Assembly (NCBI GenBank): GCA_016218465.1
Contig: JACREA010000038.1
Location: 1 to 5,099, forward strand
Reading direction: 5' to 3'
Length of the DNA stretch: 5,099 bases
From: Nitrosomonadales bacterium
GTDB lineage: Bacteria > Pseudomonadota > Gammaproteobacteria > Burkholderiales > Gallionellaceae
The notes beneath the pieces are model-generated. The model was given only the letters and a program-made list of their open reading frames with translations. It did not search any database and was not told the origin of the DNA. The translations under genes were made by a program, and so were the position numbers. Positions 1 to 5,099 of the stretch are shown here, piece by piece. How positions within the stretch are numbered: position 1 is the stretch's first letter; every line of letters begins with the position of its first letter.

Positions 1-19
1 CGCAAACGTGGCGTCCCCG

Positions 20-1096
20 CTAACGCCGTTCCGTCCACCACAACATCATAGTCCCCAGCAACAGAAACAAAGTCGTTATCGCCGTTGCGCTGATGAATGG
101 TTGCCAGTCGTTGAGCGCGCCCAGGCTGGCAAATAACTGCCCTACAAAGTGGAACACCAAGCCGAGTACGATTCCCATGAATATCATCGCACTGCTTCCG
201 CCTGCGCGGCGGTGGTAAGACGCGAACGGCAGCGCCAGCAGCATCATCACCAGCACTGCAAGCGGATAAACCAGCTTGTTCCACATCGCAATTTCATAGC
301 GCGCACTCTTTTGGTGGTTATCTTTCAGATGTTCGGTGTATTGGTACAAATCAAAGGCGGACATCTGATCAGGCACCACCAAAAGCACGCTGAAAATATC
401 CGGATTCAGCGCTGAACTCCATTCCTGCCTGGTTTGTGAATTGATGGTCACTCCTTCTTTGCCAAAGCGTGTTTCCCGCACCTCTTCAAGCTGCCAGCGC
501 CCCGCCTCGATAAAATTTGCACGTTTGGCATTAATGATCGCCTGCAGATGGTAGGCTTCGTCGAAACGGTATATGTTGATATTCAGCAAGCTGGTGTCCG
601 GCATCACATTCTTCACATTCACAAAGCTGCGCTCGTCCTTGACCCACACGCCGGAGCGAAACTCCTTTAACGAAATTTGCGCATTATGCGCCTTTAATCG
701 CAGTTGCTGAGCCATCCTCTCGCTTGGAGGCGCAATAAATTCACTCATAACAAAACTTAATATCACCAGCGGCAGTCCGATTTTGAATAATGCGCCTACC
801 ATTTGCCACACTGATGCGCCGGAAGAACGATAAACAGTCAACTCTGAATTGGCCGACATTTGAACCAGTGCGACTATCGTGCCTAACAGCACCGCAACCG
901 GGAACAACCCATATATATGCCCGGGAATAATCAGCACTACAAACAGCAACACATAACCCAAGTGATACTGACCCTGCCCCATCTCACCCAATTCATGAAT
1001 CAAATCCATAAAAGCAAACAGCATTGTGAGCGCAAAAAACACCAGTGCAATACTGACGTAAATTTCACGACCGATATGGCGCGTCAGCAGGTTCAT
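20..1096 (-). CDS. lptG: LPS export ABC transporter permease LptG
   Basis: This 358-residue inner-membrane protein is, by family, one of two permease subunits of LptB2FG. That complex extracts lipopolysaccharide from the inner membrane and passes it to the LptC/LptA bridge. Hydrophobic segments are visible near residues 13-33, 47-80, 100-120, 273-292, 303-325 and 336-354. Between the third and fourth lies a soluble stretch (about 125-270), the expected position of the periplasmic beta-jellyroll. Family-like wording includes ANSELTVYRSSG (82-93), which fits the cytoplasmic coupling region that contacts LptB, and KLVYPLAVLVMMLLALPFA (274-292). Length is close to the E. coli protein (360). The ATG overlaps the lptF stop (ATGA). 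A GAGGTG ribosome site (complement of 1102-1107), 5 nt before the ATG, supports this start. It ends in TAG at the left edge of the window. The LptG rather than LptF assignment rests on order and motifs. Confidence 0.95.
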   Translation of the reverse strand: MNLLTRHIGREIYVSIALVFFALTMLFAFMDLIHELGEMGQGQYHLGYVLLFVVLIIPGHIYGLFPVAVLLGTIVALVQMSANSELTVYRSSGASVWQMVGALFKIGLPLVILSFVMSEFIAPPSERMAQQLRLKAHNAQISLKEFRSGVWVKDERSFVNVKNVMPDTSLLNINIYRFDEAYHLQAIINAKRANFIEAGRWQLEEVRETRFGKEGVTINSQTRQEWSSALNPDIFSVLLVVPDQMSAFDLYQYTEHLKDNHQKSARYEIAMWNKLVYPLAVLVMMLLALPFASYHRRAGGSSAMIFMGIVLGLVFHFVGQLFASLGALNDWQPFISATAITTLFLLLGTMMLWWTERR

Positions 1097-2310
1097 GCCT
1101 TCACCTCGGCTTTTTCGTCTGTTGGGAATGGTTCCAACGCACCTTTCCTCTCAGCAAGTAAATCAGGGGAAGCGTGTTTTTTCGCAAAAACCCTGCGAAA
1201 TGAAAACAATGTCATGCGGCGATAAAACATCAGCGTCGTTAACGCCAGCATCGCGGTGTGGATGCCAAACAACCCGATTCCGGGCGACACCTTTTCTTGT
1301 GCTACCCATGCATTGGACAAACTGATCATATTGCTGTACAGCATATACAGCACGATCGCCAGGATCAGATTAAGCGAACGTCCGGCGCGCGGATTAACGA
1401 AGCTCAGGGGAACCGCCAACAGGGAAAGAATCAATGCGCTGATCGGCAATCCGGCCCGCCAATGCAATTCGGATACATTCCAGGAAGTGCGGTTATTCAG
1501 CAGTTCCAGTGTAGACATGGTGCGCAAATGAGGCTCAGCTTGTTTGATTGGCACTGCATCAATGCGAATCGCATAACGCCCGAACTCCACAACATTATAG
1601 TCGCGCTGACCCGGCTTGCCTTCATAGCGTGTCCCGTTTAACAGCACCAGAAAACGGTCCCCGTTTGGCATGGTTTCCTGCAACCCCTGTTGTGCAACCA
1701 TCGTACCGAGTTTTCCATTTTGCTCGGATTGCACAAAAATATTGCCTACCTGATTCGAGTTCGCATTAACGTTATCGATAAAAAATACCCGTCCGGATTG
1801 TTTGGACTCGCGGAATACTCCCGGACTGGCTGCCGTCACATCGTCACGGCTTTCCAGCTTGCTCTTGAATTCATCGGCTTTTTGCATAGCCCAGGGAGAC
1901 AACACCAAACTAAGCAACGCGATCAACGCGACCACCGGCAAGACATACCATAGCACCGGGCGAATCCAGCGTATCAATCCGACTCCGGAACTGAACCACA
2001 CCACCATCTCGCTGTCGCGATAACAACGCGACAAAGTAAGCAAAATGGATAAAAACAAACTGACGGAGATCAATACCGGCAGATAATTCATCGCGCTGAA
2101 GCCAATCAGAGCCAACACACCCTCCACAGCGATATAACCGCTGACTGCCTCGCTTAACAGACGGATCAATTGGTTGACCACGATAATGCCGAGCAACACT
2201 GCAAAGACAAGCAAACCGTTGCCGGCAAATTCATTCACCAGCGCACGGTGAAATATCCCCGTGCGCGACGGCTTTGACTTTCTACGGTGAGTTTGCGGAT
2301 AATCGGGCAT
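1093..2310 (-). CDS. lptF: LPS export ABC transporter permease LptF
   Basis: This 405-residue inner-membrane protein is the partner permease of LptG in the lipopolysaccharide exporter LptB2FG. Hydrophobic segments lie at about 32-52, 62-93, 117-140, 287-303, 311-331 and 345-363, with a periplasmic jellyroll-sized domain at about 145-280. Diagnostic stretches are YRDSEMVVWFSSG (97-109), the cytoplasmic coupling segment, and ELHWRAGLP...PLSFVNPRAGR (281-311), which matches the conserved family pattern before the last membrane segments. The ATG at 2310 has no clear Shine-Dalgarno sequence. It gives an 18-residue basic leader (HRRKSKPSR) ahead of the usual IFHRAL beginning. No ATG or GTG lies closer to that point, so I keep this start. 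The C-terminus carries a charged tail of about 35 residues. The stop overlaps the lptG start by 4 bp, so the pair is probably co-transcribed and translationally coupled. Confidence 0.95.
   Translation of the reverse strand: MPDYPQTHRRKSKPSRTGIFHRALVNEFAGNGLLVFAVLLGIIVVNQLIRLLSEAVSGYIAVEGVLALIGFSAMNYLPVLISVSLFLSILLTLSRCYRDSEMVVWFSSGVGLIRWIRPVLWYVLPVVALIALLSLVLSPWAMQKADEFKSKLESRDDVTAASPGVFRESKQSGRVFFIDNVNANSNQVGNIFVQSEQNGKLGTMVAQQGLQETMPNGDRFLVLLNGTRYEGKPGQRDYNVVEFGRYAIRIDAVPIKQAEPHLRTMSTLELLNNRTSWNVSELHWRAGLPISALILSLLAVPLSFVNPRAGRSLNLILAIVLYMLYSNMISLSNAWVAQEKVSPGIGLFGIHTAMLALTTLMFYRRMTLFSFRRVFAKKHASPDLLAERKGALEPFPTDEKAEVKA
2274..2303 (+). promoter_or_regulatory. sigma70-type promoter for pepA-holC
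   Basis: TTGACT (2274-2279) and GATAAT (2298-2303) are separated by 18 bp. Each hexamer matches the sigma70 consensus at 5 of 6 positions. Transcription would begin near 2310, giving a leader of roughly 37 nt before the pepA GTG. The whole element lies inside the first 13 codons of the divergent lptF gene. Transcripts of the two operons would therefore overlap or compete at their 5' ends if the lptF promoter is where the spacing suggests. Confidence 0.65.
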
Positions 2311-2333
2311 CGAAACGCAGGTTTTTAAATCTT

Positions 2334-2339
2334 AAGGGG
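2334..2339 (+). promoter_or_regulatory. ribosome binding site of pepA
   Basis: AAGGGG lies 7 nt upstream of the GTG at 2347. This fixes GTG as the start, and the resulting beginning MEFSIKQSSPEKQRS matches the family N-terminus. Confidence 0.75.
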
Positions 2340-2346
2340 TATCGTT

Positions 2347-2829
2347 GTGGAATTTAGCATAAAACAAAGCAGTCCGGAAAAACAACGCAGCAACTGCATA
2401 GTCGTTGGCGTATATGAGGGCGGCAAACTATCCCCTGCTGCACAGGTGCTCGACAAGGCGGCGAAACATGCGATCAGCGAGCTTGTCACACGCGGCGACA
2501 TGAGCGGCAAATCCGCTACTACCCTGCTGCTGCACAAGCTTCCCGGCATCGTCGCCGAGCGTGTGTTGCTGGTTGGCCTGGGCAAAGCCGGTGAGTTGAC
2601 CATCAAGACCAGCGTGGAAATTCTGCGCGCGGTATTCAGCGCATTGAACAGCACGCCCGCCAAGGATGCCACACTGTATGTTATTGATGAAGGCGTCGGG
2701 AAAGATGCCACGTGGGTTATCAGGCAAGCCGTGTTCGCCGCAGCCGAGAGTATTTATCGCTCCGACAGTCTCAAGAGCAAACCCGTCAAAGCCGCAATGC
2801 TGAAAAGCATTACCTTCGCCACGCTGTAA
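2347..2829 (+). CDS. pepA: PepA N-terminal domain fragment (upstream of internal TAA)
   Basis: This is the 160-residue product expected if the TAA is real and obeyed. It starts at GTG with a good ribosome site. It corresponds to the complete N-terminal alpha/beta domain of M17 aminopeptidases, including the IVVGVYEGGKLSPAAQ stretch (18-33) and LLHKLPGIVAERVLLVGLGKAGEL (62-85). It stops just before the long linker helix that joins the catalytic domain. It contains no catalytic or metal-binding residues and cannot be a peptidase by itself. In the family this domain contributes to hexamer assembly and, in E. coli, to DNA binding. Whether this fragment folds or persists alone cannot be seen from the sequence. 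Confidence 0.55.
   Translation: MEFSIKQSSPEKQRSNCIVVGVYEGGKLSPAAQVLDKAAKHAISELVTRGDMSGKSATTLLLHKLPGIVAERVLLVGLGKAGELTIKTSVEILRAVFSALNSTPAKDATLYVIDEGVGKDATWVIRQAVFAAAESIYRSDSLKSKPVKAAMLKSITFATL
2356..2385 (-). promoter_or_regulatory. possible sigma70 promoter for lptF-lptG (weak)
   Basis: Read on the minus strand, TTGTTT (complement of 2380-2385) is followed after 18 bp by TATGCT (complement of 2356-2361), about 45 bp before the lptF ATG. The matches to consensus are only moderate (3/6 and 4/6), and the region is AT-rich enough to give such pairs by chance. It would lie inside the first codons of the divergent pepA gene. A promoter for lptFG is expected here because pepA is divergent, but the exact position is uncertain. 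Confidence 0.3.
2827..2829 (+). other. in-frame TAA stop inside pepA
   Basis: The codons read ACG CTG TAA AAA CCG, and the reading frame is identical on both sides. TAA could arise by one substitution from CAA, AAA, GAA, TCA, TTA, TAC or TAT. C-to-T at a Gln codon would be the simplest transition. TAA serves as a normal terminator of holC in this window, so a reassigned code is not supported. Confidence 0.95.
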
Positions 2830-2853
2830 AAACCGGCTGCCACTCTGAAGAAC

Positions 2854-3834
2854 GTGCTCGACCAGGCCGCCGCAACAGCGCATGGCATGGAACTCGCCAA
2901 GACGCTGGGTAATTTGCCCGGCAACGTCTGCACCCCCACCTATCTTGCTGCCAAGGCAACAGCCCTGGGCAAGGCGCACAAGTCGATCAAGACCACCGTG
3001 CTGGGAGAAAAGGACATACAGAAGCTGGGCATGGGTTCTTTCCTTTCAGTCACGCAGGGCAGCGAGCAGCCCGCCAAACTGATCACATTGGAATATCACG
3101 GCACCGACAAAAAACACAAACCCGTCGTGCTGGTCGGCAAGGGCATTACCTTCGATAGTGGCGGCATCTCGCTGAAGCCCGGCGCCGATATGGACGAAAT
3201 GAAATACGACATGTGCGGTGCAGCCAGCGTGCTCGGCACGATGCAGGCCATCGCCGAAATGAGCTTGAAGCTCAACGTGGTCGGCGTCATTCCTGCCTGC
3301 GAGAACCTGCCCTCAGGCCGCGCCACCAAACCCGGCGACATCGTCACCAGTATGTCTGGACAGACCATCGAGATCCTCAATACCGACGCCGAAGGCCGCC
3401 TGATCCTGTGCGACGCGCTGACCTACTCGAAGAAATTCAACCCGGACACCGTAATCGACATCGCCACGCTAACCGGGGCGTGCGTCATCGCCTTGGGACA
3501 TGTCGCCAGCGGCCTGTTCAGCAACGAAGACAAGCTTGCCCAGGAATTGCTTGCAGCAGGCGAACAAGCGCATGACCGCGCCTGGCAACTGCCGCTGTGG
3601 GAAGACTACCAGCCACTGCTGGACAGCAATTTCGCCGACATGCAGAACATCGGCGGACGTGCAGGAGGAACCATTACCGCTGCCTGCTTCCTGTCGCGCT
3701 TCACCAAGGACTACCGCTGGGCTCATCTGGACATCGCCGGAACAGCCAATAAATCCGGCAAGGAAAAAGGCGCGACCGGACGCCCGGTACCGTTGCTCAC
3801 GCAGTATTTGATTAACCGCGCGCAGAAATCGTGA
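2854..3834 (+). CDS. pepA: PepA catalytic domain fragment (downstream of internal TAA)
   Basis: This frame codes for up to 326 residues from GTG 2854, or 315 from ATG 2887, and holds the whole M17 catalytic domain. It shows VGKGITFDSGGISLKPG (94-110 of the fragment), MKYDMCGAA (116-124), NTDAEGRL (176-183), TLTGACVIALG (205-215) and the HLDIAGTA C-terminal motif (291-298). Translation on its own would need re-initiation. GTG 2854 lies 24 nt after the TAA, with a GAAG only 3 nt before it, which is poorly spaced. ATG 2887 has no visible ribosome site. Its last 4 bases are shared with holC. The sequence is as well conserved as a working enzyme. I treat it as the 3' part of pepA, with separate expression unproven. 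Confidence 0.55.
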   Translation: MLDQAAATAHGMELAKTLGNLPGNVCTPTYLAAKATALGKAHKSIKTTVLGEKDIQKLGMGSFLSVTQGSEQPAKLITLEYHGTDKKHKPVVLVGKGITFDSGGISLKPGADMDEMKYDMCGAASVLGTMQAIAEMSLKLNVVGVIPACENLPSGRATKPGDIVTSMSGQTIEILNTDAEGRLILCDALTYSKKFNPDTVIDIATLTGACVIALGHVASGLFSNEDKLAQELLAAGEQAHDRAWQLPLWEDYQPLLDSNFADMQNIGGRAGGTITAACFLSRFTKDYRWAHLDIAGTANKSGKEKGATGRPVPLLTQYLINRAQKS

Positions 3835-4262
3835 CCACGGTTGATTTTTATACTGGCTCGAGAGACAAGCTGCGCACCGCTTGCCAGTTGAGCCACAAGG
3901 CCATGCAGAACGGCGTGCGCACAGTTATCAGCACGCCGGACGCAGCTACCCACGATACATTGGATAAATTGCTTTGGCATTACCCAGCCACAGCATTTAT
4001 CCCGCACTGCTGTTGCGATGCCAAAGAAGCTGAACAAATGCCTGTTGTGTTAAATAACGGCAGCGAAAAATTCCCGCATCACGATTTGCTGATCAGCTTG
4101 CACAACGAATGCGTGCCCTTTTTCAGCCGTTTCGAGCGCGTCATCGAGATTGTCAGCCAAGATGCAGAAGACAGCCGCATGGGCCGGGAGCGTTACAAGT
4201 TTTACAAGGATCGCGGCTACGAACTGCGCCACATTGATTTAACCGGCACGCAAAACGCTTAA
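3831..4262 (+). CDS. holC: DNA polymerase III chi subunit HolC
   Basis: This 143-residue protein is close in length to E. coli HolC (147). By family, chi pairs with psi (HolD) in the clamp-loader complex and contacts the C-terminal tail of single-stranded DNA-binding protein, linking the polymerase III holoenzyme to SSB-coated template. Visible family features are the N-terminal VDFYTGSRDKLRTACQL (4-20), LDKLLW...AFIPHC (44-60), HDLLISL (84-90), and FERVIEIV (101-108) with GRERYKFYKDRGYEL (118-132). It starts at GTG inside the pepA stop (GTGA). No convincing ribosome site precedes it (CAGAAATC), so translation probably depends on ribosomes finishing pepA. It carries three consecutive cysteines (60-62), which I do not recognise as a family motif. 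It ends in TAA. It likely shares the pepA promoter. Confidence 0.93.
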   Translation: MTTVDFYTGSRDKLRTACQLSHKAMQNGVRTVISTPDAATHDTLDKLLWHYPATAFIPHCCCDAKEAEQMPVVLNNGSEKFPHHDLLISLHNECVPFFSRFERVIEIVSQDAEDSRMGRERYKFYKDRGYELRHIDLTGTQNA

Positions 4263-4293
4263 CCACTGTTTCATCTCCCTTCCGCCGTTTCAT

Positions 4294-4322
4294 GCTTCGC
4301 ACGAAACCACGGCGAAGCCGTG
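4294..4322 (+). other. two overlapping, mutually exclusive hairpins after holC
   Basis: One stem pairs GCTTCGC (4294-4300) with GCGAAGC (4312-4318) across an 11-nt loop. The other pairs CACGGC (4308-4313) with GCCGTG (4317-4322) across a 3-nt GAA loop. They share bases and cannot form together. Neither is followed by a T-run on the plus strand, so this is not a standard intrinsic terminator. It lies upstream of the predicted valS promoter, so it would be in the 3' end of the holC message and in valS RNA only by read-through. Confidence 0.45.
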
Positions 4323-4384
4323 CATTCCGCGGCATCTCCAGGCTGACGCACATCAGTTTTATAAGATAGCGGTTTGCCTGACTT

Positions 4385-4393
4385 TGTTATAAT
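4385..4393 (+). promoter_or_regulatory. extended -10 promoter of valS
   Basis: TGTTATAAT contains a perfect TATAAT (4388-4393) preceded by TGn, the extended -10 pattern. No good -35 hexamer occurs 16-18 bp upstream, which is typical of extended -10 promoters. Transcription would begin near 4400, leaving a leader of about 37 nt before the valS ATG. valS can therefore be transcribed independently of pepA-holC. Confidence 0.65.
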
Positions 4394-4436
4394 CGCGCCC
4401 TTTCAGACGCAACGCATACCTAACGTAAAGACCGCA

Positions 4437-5099
4437 ATGGAACTCGCCAAAAGTTTTGAACCGAAAGAAATCGAATCACGCTGGTATCCCAAGTGGGAAA
4501 AATCCGGTTACTTCAAGGCCGGACTCGATCCGAACAAAACCGAATCTTTCTGCATCCAGTTGCCTCCGCCCAACGTCACCGGCACGCTGCACATGGGGCA
4601 CGGCTTCAACCAGACGCTGATGGATACGCTGACGCGCTACCACCGGATGCGCGGTGACAATACGCTGTGGCAGCCGGGCACCGACCATGCTGGCATCGCA
4701 ACTCAAATAGTCGTCGAACGCCAGCTCGACGCGCAGGGCATTTCGCGCCACGACCTGGGCCGCGAGAAGTTCATCGAGAAAGTGTGGGAGTGGAAGGAAT
4801 ATTCCGGCAGCACGATCACCAAGCAGATGCGCCGCCTCGGCACCTCGCCCGACTGGTCGCGCGAACGCTTCACCATGGATGCCAGCCTGAACAAAACCGT
4901 CACCGAAACATTCGTGCGCCTGTTCAACGAAGGCCTGATCTATCGCGGCAAGCGTCTGGTGAACTGGGACCCGAAACTGCACACCGCAGTAAGCGATCTG
5001 GAAGTGGTGCAGGAAGAAGAAGACGGCTTCATGTATCACATCCAGTATCCGCTGGCGAATGGCTCCGGTCATCTCGTAGTCGCCACCACCCGCCCCGAG
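4437..5099 (+). CDS. valS: valyl-tRNA synthetase, 5' part (runs off the window)
   Basis: This open frame of 221 codons continues past the right edge. Valyl-tRNA synthetase is a cytoplasmic class I enzyme that charges tRNA-Val and hydrolyses misactivated threonine. The Rossmann-fold signature PPPNVTGTLHMGH (43-55) carries the HIGH-type motif HMGH. GTDHAGIATQ (81-90), RRLGTSPDWSRERFTMD (132-148) and GKRLVNWDPKLHTAVSDLEV (171-190) are strongly ValRS-like. The last visible residues, TTRPE (217-221), begin the conserved motif at the entry to the CP1 editing domain. The KMSKS loop, anticodon-binding domain and C-terminal coiled coil lie outside the window. The ATG at 4437 gives the expected MELAKSFEPKEIE beginning. 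Only a weak TAAAG ribosome site (4426-4430) precedes it. Gene order after holC supports the identity. Confidence 0.96.
   Translation, partial: MELAKSFEPKEIESRWYPKWEKSGYFKAGLDPNKTESFCIQLPPPNVTGTLHMGHGFNQTLMDTLTRYHRMRGDNTLWQPGTDHAGIATQIVVERQLDAQGISRHDLGREKFIEKVWEWKEYSGSTITKQMRRLGTSPDWSRERFTMDASLNKTVTETFVRLFNEGLIYRGKRLVNWDPKLHTAVSDLEVVQEEEDGFMYHIQYPLANGSGHLVVATTRPE

Larger units (their letters stand above)
2347..3834 (+). pseudogene. pepA: leucyl aminopeptidase PepA (M17), interrupted by in-frame TAA at codon 161
   Basis: This is a full-length M17 cytosol aminopeptidase frame of 495 codons plus the terminal TGA, against 503 residues in E. coli PepA. The family is a hexameric two-metal enzyme that removes N-terminal residues, preferentially Leu. 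The E. coli protein also binds DNA at Xer recombination sites and at carAB. Codon 161 (2827-2829) is TAA. From memory of the E. coli protein, the sequence aligns without a gap through this point, with the stop facing an Arg of PTRRELTS near residue 166. A base substitution is therefore likelier than an indel. Downstream, all expected active-site residues are present: K265, D270, K277, D288, D347, E349 and R351, each offset by exactly 5 from E. coli. The NTDAEGRL signature is at 345-352. Strong conservation on both sides suggests a very recent mutation, a sequence error or a functional split. The gene overlaps holC by 4 bp. Confidence 0.85.

Noticed and set aside
10..27. Possible terminator hairpin for lptG (GGCGT/ACGCC stem, 8-nt loop) over its stop codon
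   Set aside because: The stem is only 5 bp, overlaps the stop codon and is followed by only a short TTT before the window ends. Too weak to call without the sequence to the left.
1258..1641. Plus-strand open frame of 127 residues opposite lptF
   Set aside because: It lies antisense to a well-conserved gene, has no recognisable domain and no ribosome site, and its composition fits a shadow of the lptF codons. The other plus-strand frames in 149-2023 are the same.
2827..2829. Recoding of TAA as a sense codon
   Set aside because: holC ends with TAA at the expected family length, so TAA works as a terminator in this genome. No recoding signal is known to me that would act at a single UAA here.
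2887..2900. A 14-base match, ATGGAACTCGCCAA, shared with the valS start at 4437-4450
   Set aside because: Both encode MELAK with the same codons in unrelated proteins. Flanking bases do not match and there is no repeat structure, so I regard it as chance.
2428..2979. Minus-strand open frame of 183 residues spanning the pepA stop
   Set aside because: It would run antisense across the interruption, but it has no recognisable domain and mirrors the conserved PepA frame on the plus strand. It is not evidence of a replacement gene.
4476..5072. Minus-strand open frame of 198 residues opposite valS
   Set aside because: It is antisense to unambiguous ValRS coding sequence, including the HMGH motif. 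It reads as a codon-bias shadow with no family resemblance.

Overview
The window is an ordinary housekeeping neighbourhood of a proteobacterial chromosome, most likely a betaproteobacterium. The gene order, lptG and lptF on the minus strand divergent from pepA, holC and valS on the plus strand, is the arrangement known from E. coli and from many beta- and gammaproteobacteria. The wording of LptF (a YRDSEMVVWFSSG stretch) and of HolC (an FERVIEIV...GRERYKFYK stretch) looks betaproteobacterial to me. I would guess a Gallionella/Nitrosomonas-like lineage, but the sequence alone does not prove this. GC content is moderate, and I see no mobile element, tRNA, rRNA or CRISPR array.

Layout: positions 20-1096 (minus) are lptG and 1093-2310 (minus) are lptF. 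They overlap by 4 bp and encode the two membrane subunits of the lipopolysaccharide export ABC transporter. A 36-bp gap separates the lptF start from the divergent pepA start. A good sigma70-type promoter for pepA lies inside the first codons of lptF. Positions 2347-3834 (plus) are pepA, the M17 leucyl aminopeptidase. The reading frame is collinear with the family from end to end, but codon 161 is TAA. holC (3831-4262), the chi subunit of DNA polymerase III, overlaps the pepA stop by 4 bp. A 174-bp spacer follows, with two mutually exclusive hairpins and an extended -10 promoter. Then comes valS (valyl-tRNA synthetase, from 4437), which runs off the right edge after 221 codons.

The one striking feature is the in-frame TAA in pepA. 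It falls at the junction between the N-terminal domain and the linker to the catalytic domain. Every metal-binding and catalytic residue downstream is intact, and there is no frameshift. It could be a sequencing or assembly error, a recent nonsense mutation, or a gene split into two separately translated domains. The sequence cannot decide between these. I found no evidence of a previously undescribed system elsewhere in the window.
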